A stretch of 64,000 nt of DNA from Massilibacteroides vaginae (GTDB taxonomy: Bacteria; Bacteroidota; Bacteroidia; Bacteroidales; Tannerellaceae). A model generated the notes under the pieces. That model saw nothing but the letters and a program-made list of their open reading frames with translations, ran no database searches and had not been told where the DNA came from. The stretch is taken from assembly GCF_900178525.1 (NCBI RefSeq), contig NZ_FXDJ01000005.1:1-64000 (forward strand). Direction: 5' to 3'. The translations under genes were made by a program, and so were the position numbers. This document shows, in pieces, positions 52,290 through 61,558 of the stretch. Positions within the stretch are counted from its first letter, which is position 1, and the number at the start of each line of letters is the position of its first letter.

Positions 52290-53182
52290 TGATTTTTCAG
52301 GGCATACCATACGTCGAGAGGATAGTCTGATTCTATAATATCAGGTTTATTGTTTATTTCTTCCCGATAAGCGTTTATTCTGTCTTCCCGGTTATCCAAT
52401 CTGTCGTGCGTCGGAGCTACCGAAATCATGCACTTTACATTCTTCTGATGCAGTTTTTCCACTATCGCTTTATTCTTCTCGTTGATCGAAGGTCCGACAT
52501 AAGCGATTATATTCTCCCAGGGTACTCCGGAGATAGACATATCTTCAAATTCTTTATCATTTCGAACAAACGCGGACAGCATGATGCCGGGAAAACGGTC
52601 ATAATAATATCTGGCCTGCGCGCCTGTATGCACAGTCAGCATAATATACATCTCCGCATCGTATTTCCGTATCAACTCCACGATCATTTCCATGGGCACA
52701 TCCTTTTTATCCAGGTTGAGTATTGTTCGGTCTTTGCTCCAAAGAAGCGCGTCTTCCAGCTTGGGAATTTTATCCGGGGTAATCTCTCCCCCGATATCTT
52801 TCAAACTAAAAGCCTGCAATTCATTCCACGTGTAATCGGAAAGTTTTCCTGTTCCGGTTGTTGTTCTATCCAACGTTTCATCATGCAGAAGTACAATAAC
52901 ACTGTCTTTCGTTAATCTGGGGTCTATCTCGAAAAAAACAGGCATTTCTTTCGTTATCTCCCGAAAGGTGTTCAAGCTGTTTTCAGCTACACCTATCCCC
53001 CGAGCTCCTCTGTGTCCGCTTATCAAAACGGACTGGTCGTCACTAAAAAACGCTTTGAAAGCATGTTTCTCCACTGGTCTTACGTGGTTTGCTTCTTTTT
53101 TATTTTCACATCCGCCAACAATACTGATCAGTGTGAATAGTATAATACATAGGTGTGCGTAGGAAAAGTTGTAGTTTTTCAT
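52286..53182 (-). CDS. Glycerophosphodiester phosphodiesterase lipoprotein
   Basis: The 298-residue protein has a lipobox (LISIVGGC). The GDPD catalytic site is present: SGHRGARG with the first His, ENSLNTF with the metal Glu, FFEIDPRLTKDSVIVLLHD with the second metal Glu-Asp and the second His, and LDRTTTG. It hydrolyses glycerophosphodiesters to glycerol-3-P and an alcohol in the periplasm. It is convergent with the zinc-ribbon gene and shares its end with a repeat array. The downstream OMP gene (17 bases away, upstream in transcription) may belong to the same transcript. Confidence 0.9.
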   Translation of the reverse strand: MKNYNFSYAHLCIILFTLISIVGGCENKKEANHVRPVEKHAFKAFFSDDQSVLISGHRGARGIGVAENSLNTFREITKEMPVFFEIDPRLTKDSVIVLLHDETLDRTTTGTGKLSDYTWNELQAFSLKDIGGEITPDKIPKLEDALLWSKDRTILNLDKKDVPMEMIVELIRKYDAEMYIMLTVHTGAQARYYYDRFPGIMLSAFVRNDKEFEDMSISGVPWENIIAYVGPSINEKNKAIVEKLHQKNVKCMISVAPTHDRLDNREDRINAYREEINNKPDIIESDYPLDVWYALKNQ

Positions 53183-53199
53183 TTATAGATCGTTTTTCC

Positions 53200-53835
53200 T
53201 TATGGGAAGAAATAACCGAACGAGAAGGTTACATTATTTTGGTAAAGACGAGATTCGCCTTCACGTTTTACTTGTCTGCGATCGATCGCTCCGCAAAGGG
53301 CATTTATGGAAAAGAACACCTGGTCGTATTTTACGGCTAATCCCATATTGACCCCGACATCCCATTTTTTCAGTTCACCTACTTCGTTTTTATTGAACGT
53401 GAGGTCTTTCTTTTCTCCTTCAAAGTTGTGACTGCCAAACATAGAGTAGTCTACAGCCGGTCCCAGCAGCACACTCATCCGCACGCCGGAGATCGGAATA
53501 TTATACGCTATGTTCAGTGGGATCTGTACGGAATAGTAATTGTATTTGTTTTTAACAGTCGTCATCTCGTTTTCGATACGGGAATAGAACGAACCACCTT
53601 GGTTTACAAACGAAACTTCCGGACGAAAAGAAAAACGACGGTAAAACGGAACATCCATTACTCCGCCCACGCTAAATCCGGCACGGGCGCCGACTTTATT
53701 TTCCGTCTCCAGATTTTGTATTAACGCGGAATAGGATATCCCTCCACGCACACCATAGGTGATCTGTGAAAACGAAGGAGTAACTGCCAAAAACAGTAAA
53801 AAAAGTATAGCGCTGATTTTTAGAGGTAAAGCCAT
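53200..53835 (-). CDS. PorT-family outer-membrane beta-barrel protein
   Basis: The 211-residue protein has a signal peptide (FLLFLAVTPSFSQ). After it come alternating hydrophobic strands with YGVRGGISYSAL, FRPEVSFVNQGG, YYSVQIPLNIAY and SVLLGPAVDYS, the small barrel pattern (PorT/OMP_b-brl_2) common in Bacteroidota. It ends in FSFGYFFP, a barrel C-terminus. Its role may be structural. A -7 element lies at 53859-53866 on the same strand, and the GDPD gene follows 17 bases later. Confidence 0.8.
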   Translation of the reverse strand: MALPLKISAILFLLFLAVTPSFSQITYGVRGGISYSALIQNLETENKVGARAGFSVGGVMDVPFYRRFSFRPEVSFVNQGGSFYSRIENEMTTVKNKYNYYSVQIPLNIAYNIPISGVRMSVLLGPAVDYSMFGSHNFEGEKKDLTFNKNEVGELKKWDVGVNMGLAVKYDQVFFSINALCGAIDRRQVKREGESRLYQNNVTFSFGYFFP

Positions 53836-53858
53836 AAACGGTAATCTTTATATAGGGA

Positions 53859-53866
53859 CAAATATA
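53859..53866 (-). promoter_or_regulatory. -7 element for the OMP/GDPD transcript
   Basis: Read on the minus strand this is TATATTTG, 24 bases before the OMP ATG at 53835. On the plus strand a weaker TAACTTTA near 53898 could serve dnaE. Confidence 0.55.
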
Positions 53867-53937
53867 CATTATTCATCGGTACATTCACCCTTTTTTGTAA
53901 CTTTAGAGAAAATTCATATATCACTTCTTATAGAATA

Positions 53938-56900
53938 ATGGAACCATTCGTACACTTACATCTTCATACTCAATACTCTTTGTTGGATGGACAGACGGCT
54001 ATCGATACGCTTCTGGACAAAGCCATAAAAGACAAAATGCCTGCAATCGCTGTTACTGATCACGGAAATATGTTCGGGATTAAGGAGTTCTACAACAAAA
54101 CAAAAAAACGGAACAGTAAACCGCAGGGGGCAATTAAATCCTGCAAAAAGAAAATCGCCGAATTACGTAAACAGGAAAGTCCGACGGATGAAACATTGGC
54201 CGAAATCGCAAAATTAGAAAATGAGATTAAGGAGCATGAGGCTTTACTCTTCAAACCGATTATCGGTTGTGAGTGCTATTGTGCCCGAAACGGACGGCAT
54301 AAAAAATCGACAAAAGAGGATCTGAGCGGTTGGCATTTGATTGTGCTGGCTAAAAACCTGACCGGGTATAAGAATCTGATCAAGATGGTGTCTATTTCAT
54401 GGACCGAAGGGTTTTACGGACGCGCACGTATCGACAAGGAATTGCTTGAGAAATATCACGAAGGACTGATTATCAGCTCGGCATGTTTGGGTGGTGAAGT
54501 TCCGCAACACATTATGAAAGGCCGACTGGCAGAAGCGGAAAAGTCTATCCTATGGTTTAAGAACTTGTTCGGAGATGATTTTTACCTGGAAATGCAGCGA
54601 CATGAAACGCATGCTTTTAATGCCGACCAAACAACATTCGTAAAACAACAAGAAGTCAACAAAGTGTTGATTGAACTTGCACGCAAATTAGACGTAAAGC
54701 TAATCGCGACCAATGACGTTCATTTTGCGAATGAAGAAGATGCTGAAGCACATGACCGGCTTATTTGTCTGAGTACCGGCAAAGACCTCGATGATCCTAC
54801 GCGAATGAAGTATTCCAAACAGGAATGGATGAAAACGACTGCGGAGATGAACGCCATTTTCGCGGATATACCCGAAGCGCTGAGCAACACCTTGGAGATC
54901 GCAAATAAAGTTGAGTATTATTCGATCGACAATGACCCGTTAATGCCCGACTTTCCTCTTCCTGAAGGTTTTGATAACGAAGATGCGTATTTACGCCACC
55001 TCACTTATGAAGGTGCAAAAAGAAAATATGGAGAACCGCTTACTGAAGAAGTAACCGAACGTCTTGACTTTGAACTTGGCACGGTGAAAGGAATGGGATT
55101 TCCCGGCTATTTCCTGATTGTACAGGATTTTATCCGTGCGGCAAAAGAGATGGGTGTTTCTGTTGGTCCGGGGCGTGGTTCCGCAGCTGGTTCTGCCGTT
55201 GCTTATTGTCTGGACATTACAGATATAGACCCTATAAAATACGACTTACTGTTCGAGCGTTTCTTGAATCCGGATCGTGTTTCGCTTCCGGATATTGATA
55301 CGGACTTTGACGATGACGGTCGTGGAGAAGTGCTCCGCTGGGTAACGGATAAATACGGTAAAGAAAAGGTTGCTCATATTATCACCTACGGCACGATGGC
55401 AACTAAATCCGCTATTAAGGATGTTGCGCGTGTACAGAAACTACCGTTATCCGAATCCAACCGTTTGGCTAAATTAGTGCCGGATAAGATTCCCGATTTA
55501 AGAAAGTTCAAACTTAAGGACGCTATACAATACGTTCCTGAACTAAAAGAGGCGGCCACGGGTTCGGATCCTTTAGCGCGTGACACACTGAAATATGCTC
55601 AAATGTTGGAAGGGAACGTACGTAATACGGGTGTTCATGCTTGTGGGGTAATTATCGGGAAATATGACATTTCAGACATTGTACCGGTAAGTACGGCGAA
55701 AGACAAAGATACCGGTGAAGAAATGCTGGTTACACAATACGAGGGATCGGTTATTGAAGAAACGGGATTGATCAAAATGGACTTTCTCGGACTTAAAACG
55801 TTATCGATCATTAAAGAGGCGGTAGAGAATATTCGGCTTACTCGTGGAGAAAAAATCGACATTGACCGCATAAGCCTGGAAGACTTGAAAACGTTCGAGC
55901 TTTATTGCCAGGGAAAAACAACGGGAACATTCCAATTCGAGTCGGCCGGTATGCAGAAGTACCTCCGGGAATTGCAGCCCTCGAAATTTGAAGACCTGAT
56001 CGCGATGAACGCACTTTATCGCCCCGGTCCTATGGATTATATCCCGTCATTCGTTGCCCGAAAACACGGTCGTGAGGAAATAAAATACGACATTCCGATT
56101 ATGGAACGATACCTGAAAGACACGTATGGTATTACTGTGTATCAGGAACAGGTCATGCTCCTTTCGCGCTTGTTAGCAAATTTCACCCGTGGTGAAAGTG
56201 ACACCCTGCGTAAAGCGATGGGGAAAAAGCTGATCGATAAGATGAACGAGCTGAAAGCGAAGTTCCTTTCGGGAGGTAAAGAAAACGGTCATGATGAGAA
56301 AACATTAGAAAAGATATGGTCGGACTGGGAGAAATTTGCGTCATACGCTTTTAATAAGAGTCATGCCACGTGCTATTCCTGGGTTGCTTACCAGACGGCG
56401 TATCTGAAAGCGAACTTCCCTTCGGAATATATGGCCGCGGTGCTCAGCCGAAGTCTTTCAAATATTACCGACATCACGAAGTTTATGGACGAATGCCGGG
56501 CAATGAATATTCAGGTACTCGGTCCGGATGTAAACGAATCAATTCTCAAATTCAGTGTCAATAAAAACGGAGATGTACGCTTCGGATTAGGGGCAATAAA
56601 AGGTGTAGGAGAATCTGCTGTTCAAAATATCATTGAAGAACGAAAGAACGGACCTTATAAAAATATTTTCGATTTTGTGGAACGGGTAAATCTAACGGCT
56701 TGTAACAAGAAGAACATGGAGTGCCTGGCCTTAGGCGGCGCATTCGACAACTTCGGAGTTCGTCGTGAGCAGTTCTTTGCCAACAGTAAAGATGAACTTT
56801 TCTTAGACACGCTGGTACGCTATGGTAACAAGTTTCAGGTAGATAAGGTAACCGCAGCAAATTCGCTTTTCGGTGACGATAATCTGGTAGAGATCGCGAA

Positions 56901-57579
56901 ACCTGAAATTCCGCAGGCTGAGCCATGGAGTGATCTGGAAAGATTGAATAAAGAGAAAGAGCTTGTAGGGATTTACCTGTCTGCCCACCCCTTGGATGAT
57001 TATCGCATTGCACTCACCTATGTTTGCAATACAGGAGCAGCCGAATTGAATGACAAAGACAATCTCAAAGGGCGTGAAATCCTTTTAGGAGGAATTGTAA
57101 CAGGTTTCCGCGAAGGGTTAACTAAAAACGGAAAGTCGTATGGCATTCTGAAAATAGAGGATTTTACAGGAAACGGAGAGATTGCGTTATTTGGAAATGA
57201 CTATATCGAATACAGTAAATACGGACGTTTAGGCATGTACCTCTTAATTACAGGGCGTGTGGAAGCAAGACCATACAATGAAGCGATACTTGATTTTAGA
57301 ATAGGAACCATTCGTCTCCTTCAGGATGAAAAGGATAAGCTGATTGAAAAGATCAACATTACATTACCCATTCACGATCTGGACGAACCCATGATCAATG
57401 AACTATCAGTCCTGATCAAGAATAATCCCGGACAGAGCTTATTGTACTTCAAGGTTGTTGACGGAGAACATAACGTTAATTTGAATTTATTCTCACAAAA
57501 CGTTCGTTTAAATGTAACCCGTGAACTAGTTGATTTTTTAACGGAGAATGAAAATATTGATTTCAAAATTAACGGATAG
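53938..57579 (+). CDS. dnaE: DNA polymerase III alpha subunit
   Basis: The 1213-residue protein is the replicative polymerase. It starts with a PHP domain (FVHLHLHTQYSLLDGQ), followed by the palm with GPGRGSAAGSAVAYCL and the catalytic Asp motif PDIDTDFDDDGR, then GTFQFESAGMQKYLRELQP. The fingers and helix-hairpin-helix come next, then an OB-fold near the C-terminus (EILLGGIVTGFREGL, FGNDYIEY). It is complete and free of frameshifts. It lies divergent from the OMP gene; trxA follows with its own promoter. Confidence 0.97.
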   Translation: MEPFVHLHLHTQYSLLDGQTAIDTLLDKAIKDKMPAIAVTDHGNMFGIKEFYNKTKKRNSKPQGAIKSCKKKIAELRKQESPTDETLAEIAKLENEIKEHEALLFKPIIGCECYCARNGRHKKSTKEDLSGWHLIVLAKNLTGYKNLIKMVSISWTEGFYGRARIDKELLEKYHEGLIISSACLGGEVPQHIMKGRLAEAEKSILWFKNLFGDDFYLEMQRHETHAFNADQTTFVKQQEVNKVLIELARKLDVKLIATNDVHFANEEDAEAHDRLICLSTGKDLDDPTRMKYSKQEWMKTTAEMNAIFADIPEALSNTLEIANKVEYYSIDNDPLMPDFPLPEGFDNEDAYLRHLTYEGAKRKYGEPLTEEVTERLDFELGTVKGMGFPGYFLIVQDFIRAAKEMGVSVGPGRGSAAGSAVAYCLDITDIDPIKYDLLFERFLNPDRVSLPDIDTDFDDDGRGEVLRWVTDKYGKEKVAHIITYGTMATKSAIKDVARVQKLPLSESNRLAKLVPDKIPDLRKFKLKDAIQYVPELKEAATGSDPLARDTLKYAQMLEGNVRNTGVHACGVIIGKYDISDIVPVSTAKDKDTGEEMLVTQYEGSVIEETGLIKMDFLGLKTLSIIKEAVENIRLTRGEKIDIDRISLEDLKTFELYCQGKTTGTFQFESAGMQKYLRELQPSKFEDLIAMNALYRPGPMDYIPSFVARKHGREEIKYDIPIMERYLKDTYGITVYQEQVMLLSRLLANFTRGESDTLRKAMGKKLIDKMNELKAKFLSGGKENGHDEKTLEKIWSDWEKFASYAFNKSHATCYSWVAYQTAYLKANFPSEYMAAVLSRSLSNITDITKFMDECRAMNIQVLGPDVNESILKFSVNKNGDVRFGLGAIKGVGESAVQNIIEERKNGPYKNIFDFVERVNLTACNKKNMECLALGGAFDNFGVRREQFFANSKDELFLDTLVRYGNKFQVDKVTAANSLFGDDNLVEIAKPEIPQAEPWSDLERLNKEKELVGIYLSAHPLDDYRIALTYVCNTGAAELNDKDNLKGREILLGGIVTGFREGLTKNGKSYGILKIEDFTGNGEIALFGNDYIEYSKYGRLGMYLLITGRVEARPYNEAILDFRIGTIRLLQDEKDKLIEKINITLPIHDLDEPMINELSVLIKNNPGQSLLYFKVVDGEHNVNLNLFSQNVRLNVTRELVDFLTENENIDFKING

Positions 57580-57581
57580 CA

Positions 57582-57612
57582 TTGTCCGACCTAAAAGTAT
57601 TTTGTACTTTTG
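57582..57612 (+). promoter_or_regulatory. Promoter of trxA
   Basis: TACTTTTG at 57605-57612 fits TAnnTTTG, with a TTGT about 19 bases upstream. The same stretch makes the hairpin AAAAGTA-TTTTG-TACTTTT (57593-57611), so it may double as a weak dnaE terminator. Confidence 0.5.
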
Positions 57613-57660
57613 AAACTACAAAAACACATTTCAAAATATATAAATTAAAAAAGAAAAAGC

Positions 57661-57975
57661 ATGGCATTAGAAATTACAGACGCGAATTTCGACCAATTGG
57701 TAAGTGAAGGTAAGCCATTAGTTATCGATTTCTGGGCCGAATGGTGTGGCCCTTGTCGTATGATTGGTCCACTTATTGAAGAACTCGCGACAGAGTACGA
57801 AGGCAAAGTGACGATTGGGAAACTGGACGTTGACAATAACGATGATGTTGTTTCAAAATTCGGCATTCGCAATATACCGACTGTTCTTTTTATTAAGGAT
57901 GGAGAAGTTGTAGATAAACAAGTAGGAGCAACCAATAAAGCAGCATTGGCCGCTAAAATTGACGCAATGTTATAA
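57661..57975 (+). CDS. trxA: Thioredoxin
   Basis: The 104-residue protein has the redox site FWAEWCGPCRMIGP near residues 28-40, the cis-Pro loop IRNIPTVLF and a conserved Gly before the last helix (QVGATNKAAL). It reduces protein disulphides in the cytoplasm, since it has no signal peptide. The ATG is preceded by an A-rich leader (aaaaaagaaaaagc). It is convergent with mnmD, seven bases away. Confidence 0.97.
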   Translation: MALEITDANFDQLVSEGKPLVIDFWAEWCGPCRMIGPLIEELATEYEGKVTIGKLDVDNNDDVVSKFGIRNIPTVLFIKDGEVVDKQVGATNKAALAAKIDAML

Positions 57976-57981
57976 CCCTGA

Positions 57982-58656
57982 TCACAATATTTTTCGGGCG
58001 CGCAGCATTTCGCGCTTTCCGGGAGGGCCGGGTATTCTTTCAACAGTATATCCGGCTTCTTTCATCATACGCCTAACCACTCCTTTCGCACAATAGGTAG
58101 TCAATATACCATTTGCATTCATCCCCCTAAATAACTTATTAAATATCTCCTGATTCCACATTTCCGGTTGCTTATCCGGAGCAAATGCGTCAAAATAAAC
58201 CAAGTCTATCTCATCGGGGAGAATACACGTATTACTGTCTCCGGCAATTTTAAACAGCGAAAAACGATCTGTAATCGATTGTAATGAGTTCCACGGAACG
58301 TTATGCAGTTTTTCAAACAACGCTTGATGAGCAGTGCCGAAATTAAGTTGTTTGATCGTCTCCGTATCTAACGGGAACTGTTCTACGGTATAGTAATCGA
58401 TTTTAACAGCACTATTCTTTAATGTATCCTGAAGCGTCAAAAAAGCATTCAGACCGGTGCCAAAACCAATTTCAAACACGCGAATATGCTTTTTATCCAA
58501 CTGATGTAATCCTGCTTCAATAAAAACATGCATCGACTCCTGCACAGCACCATTCACCGAATGGTAGTGTTCATCCATTTCAGGAACAAAAAGTGTATGA
58601 CTCCCATCTGCTGTGATCTGAAGTTCTCTCGTTATATGTGTCGTTTTATTATTCAT
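57982..58656 (-). CDS. mnmD: tRNA 5-methylaminomethyl-2-thiouridine methyltransferase
   Basis: The ATG at 58656 (MNNKTTHITRELQITADGSHT) is preferred; an upstream in-frame start would add seven residues. The 224-residue protein has the SAM-binding FEIGFGTGLNAFLTL and the substrate motif DLVYFDAFAPDKQPEMW, followed by LTTYCAKGVVRRMM. It corresponds to the methyltransferase half of MnmC and finishes the mnm5s2U modification at the wobble base. The FAD-dependent half of MnmC is absent, as is usual for MnmD. Confidence 0.9.
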   Translation of the reverse strand: MNNKTTHITRELQITADGSHTLFVPEMDEHYHSVNGAVQESMHVFIEAGLHQLDKKHIRVFEIGFGTGLNAFLTLQDTLKNSAVKIDYYTVEQFPLDTETIKQLNFGTAHQALFEKLHNVPWNSLQSITDRFSLFKIAGDSNTCILPDEIDLVYFDAFAPDKQPEMWNQEIFNKLFRGMNANGILTTYCAKGVVRRMMKEAGYTVERIPGPPGKREMLRARKIL

Positions 58657-58759
58657 GCGTAAAATTGTACAAAACAAGTCATTTCCGTCTAAATAATTGC
58701 TCTATTCAACGAGCTTTTATACTTTCGTGAACAAAACAGACCGTATTAGAAATTACAGG

Positions 58760-59911
58760 ATGAAAAGAAATTTACTGGCACTTTATGTAATTAAATTCTC
58801 CAAATGGTTTTCTTTCGTAATGCCAATCATTGTCCTTTTTTATGAAAAGAACGGACTTACGCTTCAAGATATATTTCTCCTTAAAAGCATCTACTCCATC
58901 GTTGCAGTTACGTTAGAAATTCCTTCCGGCTACCTGGCTGATTCCTGGGGGAAACGGAATTGCCTGATTACGGGAGGTATACTTTTCTTTGCCGGTTATC
59001 TAACCTATTCTTTTACTGATACTTTTCTTGCGTTCGCAGTAGCGGAAATATTACTCGGCGCCGGACAAACCTTTGTTAACGGAACAGACTCTGTCCTTTT
59101 ATATAACACAGTACAAGAGCATAAAAAAGAACACCTGTACATGCGTTATGAAGGCAAACTTACTATGATAGGTAATTTTTCCGAAGCTATTGCCGGTATT
59201 CTGGGTGGATTATTAGCTGTTTATTCATTACACTTACCTTTTTATGGGCAAGCAATAATTGCTTTTACCGGCATACCGGCAGCTTTATGTTTAAAGGAAT
59301 ATGGGGGAACCATTAAAAGACCGAATGCATTCGCTGAAATCTACAAGATAATCAACTATTCCCTGTTTAAAAATAAACAATTAGCCTACAGTATTCTTTT
59401 TTCCGGTATAATTGGAGCCGCCACACTTACCATGGCGTGGTTCGTACAACCTATTCTTATGCAACTGAACACACCGATATCATGGTATGGAATAATATGG
59501 ACCGGACTTAATTTAACGGTAGGGATAGCTGCCTATTATTCCGACAAAATAGAATATCGCTTTGGAGCGAAAAAAATGAATTTGTTCATACTACTGTCAA
59601 TAGCGGGAGGATACGTCGTTTTGGGATTTAATTTAAGTTCCTATTCCCTTTTGGCAATATTGCTATTTTTCTACGTAGTAAGAGGATTCGCCACGCCTAT
59701 ATTAAAAGGGTATATAAATCAGTTCACACAGTCTGATATGCGAGCAACCGTATTGTCAATCCGCAATTTCATTATTCGCCTGATGTTCGTTTTCATAGCT
59801 CCTTTAGCCGGATGGCTGAGCGATTCGTGGGGAATTCAGATAGCATTGTTTTGGATTGCTTCCATTATCTTCATACCCGGGATTATAATCTACGCTTTAA
59901 CACGAAAGTAA
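58760..59911 (+). CDS. MFS transporter
   Basis: The ATG at 58760 (MKRNLLALYVIKFSKWFSF) gives 383 residues and about twelve hydrophobic segments; the longer frame adds 21 polar residues. The motif GYLADSWGKRN between helices 2 and 3 is the MFS signature A. A second copy-like motif, GWLSDSWG, lies near residue 355. The sequence resembles multidrug-type or unknown-substrate MFS proteins; no substrate can be assigned. A terminator follows, and it faces the ExbD genes. Confidence 0.8.
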   Translation: MKRNLLALYVIKFSKWFSFVMPIIVLFYEKNGLTLQDIFLLKSIYSIVAVTLEIPSGYLADSWGKRNCLITGGILFFAGYLTYSFTDTFLAFAVAEILLGAGQTFVNGTDSVLLYNTVQEHKKEHLYMRYEGKLTMIGNFSEAIAGILGGLLAVYSLHLPFYGQAIIAFTGIPAALCLKEYGGTIKRPNAFAEIYKIINYSLFKNKQLAYSILFSGIIGAATLTMAWFVQPILMQLNTPISWYGIIWTGLNLTVGIAAYYSDKIEYRFGAKKMNLFILLSIAGGYVVLGFNLSSYSLLAILLFFYVVRGFATPILKGYINQFTQSDMRATVLSIRNFIIRLMFVFIAPLAGWLSDSWGIQIALFWIASIIFIPGIIIYALTRK

Positions 59912-59918
59912 TAAAAAA

Positions 59919-59957
59919 GACCGGCGACAAGTTAACCTCGTCTCCGGCCTTTCTTTC
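59919..59957 (+). terminator. Terminator after the MFS gene
   Basis: CCGG (59921-59924) and GAC (59926-59928) pair with GTC (59940-59942) and CCGG (59944-59947), with one mismatch, around a loop that contains GTTAAC. The sequence CCTTTCTTTCT follows. It lies eight bases behind the stop codon. Confidence 0.65.
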
Positions 59958-60002
59958 TATTATAAATAATTCAATTATTTCAATAGTTGGATTCTCTGTT
60001 CA

Positions 60003-60467
60003 TTAGTTTTTCTTTGTCGCAGAATAACTGATCTTTAATGCATAAGCTTCACGAAGTGCCTGTTTAACATCAGTTACAATACCCATCTTGGTTTGTCTGT
60101 CTGCTTTAATTGACACAGTCATAAACGGAGCATCTTCTTCTTTCATACTTGACTTTTCCTGAGCAATGTAATCCTCAATCTCGGAAACTTCAGCGAATTG
60201 ATCATTCAACTGAATACGAGTTTCAGAACCCATCTTGTCTCTTAAGGCCAGTGTCGGTTGCCCAACATAGATGAATGTAACCAATGATTTTTTCTCCAGC
60301 TTCTGAAGCTCAGTTGCTTGGGGTGATTGAAAAACCACTTTCAATGTTACTTCACGCATTGTCGTAACCATCATAAAGAAGAACAATATGGCGAATACAA
60401 TATCAGATACTGACGACATGGTTAACTGTGGAACCTCGCGTTGAAAGTTACCTCCAAATTTTCCCAT
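60003..60467 (-). CDS. ExbD/TolR-type biopolymer transport protein (second)
   Basis: The 154-residue protein has one N-terminal membrane helix at about 19-40 (VSDIVFAILFFFMMVTTM) with the conserved Asp that carries protons, then a periplasmic domain ending in ADRQTKMGIVTDVKQALREAYALKISYSA. It forms, with ExbB, the motor that drives TonB or Tol. It is the last gene of a four-gene operon, two bases behind the first ExbD gene. The paired ExbDs may form a heteromer. Confidence 0.9.
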   Translation of the reverse strand: MGKFGGNFQREVPQLTMSSVSDIVFAILFFFMMVTTMREVTLKVVFQSPQATELQKLEKKSLVTFIYVGQPTLALRDKMGSETRIQLNDQFAEVSEIEDYIAQEKSSMKEEDAPFMTVSIKADRQTKMGIVTDVKQALREAYALKISYSATKKN

Positions 60468-60469
60468 AC

Positions 60470-61063
60470 TTATTTTCCTCCATAATTTTTAGGTTCAGCT
60501 TCAGATATCTTTTGAGGATATATCATTTGAACCGCTTTTTGTTGCTCTTCATCTAATTCATCAAAGACTCTTCCAAATTTCTCCTTTGATACATCATTTC
60601 TCAATTCGTTGTATGCCGCAGCTAACTCGTTTTGTACATTTATATACGCTTGATATTCTGTACCACGGTCATTTTGCAAAGAAATAATATGGTTTTTAGT
60701 AACCATCATTTTACCATAGAATGGAACGTCAACTTCTGTTTTTTCAGGTTTGTGTTCATCATTAAATGGGTTTGCTATAAATTCCTTTACAAGTTCTTTT
60801 AGTTGGTTAACTTCAACGAATTGTCCATTACAGAGTATTTGATTGTTTGTGTTGATCAACACAACCATAAGATTTCTCTTTTTGATATCAATATCTGTAT
60901 TTTTCTGGTCTTTAGGAACAGGAGGCGGCAAACGTCTTGCAAGCCCCATATCTGTATCCATAGATGTAGTCAAAAGGAAGAAGAGGAGAATCATAAAAGC
61001 AATATCTGCACTTGACGTAGTAGACAGTGCGGGCATTTTTTTCTGTTTTCTTTTACTTGCCAT
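60470..61063 (-). CDS. ExbD/TolR-type biopolymer transport protein (first)
   Basis: The 197-residue protein has the ExbD membrane helix at about 16-35 (SSADIAFMILLFFLLTTSM) with the key Asp, then a periplasmic part that carries a middle insert and NDRGTEYQAYINVQNELAAAYNELR. Its C-terminus (DELDEEQQKAVQMIYPQKISE) is longer than in classical ExbD. It lies between the unknown membrane gene (16 bases) and the second ExbD gene. Confidence 0.9.
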   Translation of the reverse strand: MASKRKQKKMPALSTTSSADIAFMILLFFLLTTSMDTDMGLARRLPPPVPKDQKNTDIDIKKRNLMVVLINTNNQILCNGQFVEVNQLKELVKEFIANPFNDEHKPEKTEVDVPFYGKMMVTKNHIISLQNDRGTEYQAYINVQNELAAAYNELRNDVSKEKFGRVFDELDEEQQKAVQMIYPQKISEAEPKNYGGK

Positions 61064-61079
61064 CTTCTTAGTCCTCTAT

Positions 61080-61550
61080 TTATTTCGTTAATGCTTTTCT
61101 TACATTACCCCATACAATAACTACTACGATTAAAACAACCATAGCATAGATAGAGTATAAAAACATATCTGTTGTCTTCAACCAGAAAGGCACGTTTTCA
61201 GTTCCTTCATAACCAGGGATAGGTAGTGGTACATCGCTACCCATAGCGCGGGTGATCAACAATAAACCAGCCATCAATACAATCGCTCCTATTGACAACA
61301 TACCAGACTTTGGGTCACTTTTCAAAAGCTTACCAATTTGTAGGACTGCAAAGAATACTGTCATTCCAATAACGATCCCTAATAGTATATATAACCAATA
61401 CAAAAGAATATCTGTATTAACGGGTTCCGGAGTTTCAGCAGTCGGATCTACAATTCCACCACCATAATAGAAGCCAAAAACAACTACGCTTATTAATATG
61501 GATACAATGAAAACCAGACTGGAAACTTTTCTAATTTTTGTTACAGCCAT
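61080..61550 (-). CDS. Membrane protein of the ExbB/ExbD operon, function unknown
   Basis: The 156-residue protein has about four hydrophobic segments: SLVFIVSILISVVVFGFYYG at the start, then ILLYWLYILLGIVIGMTVFF, SIGAIVLMAGLLLI and the last helix SIYAMVVLIVVVIVWG. No known catalytic motif is visible. It lies eight bases behind exbB in all likelihood on the same transcript. A matching gene in this position is common in Bacteroidales ExbB operons, and it may be an accessory subunit of the motor. Confidence 0.6.
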   Translation of the reverse strand: MAVTKIRKVSSLVFIVSILISVVVFGFYYGGGIVDPTAETPEPVNTDILLYWLYILLGIVIGMTVFFAVLQIGKLLKSDPKSGMLSIGAIVLMAGLLLITRAMGSDVPLPIPGYEGTENVPFWLKTTDMFLYSIYAMVVLIVVVIVWGNVRKALTK

Positions 61551-61558
61551 AATTCGTA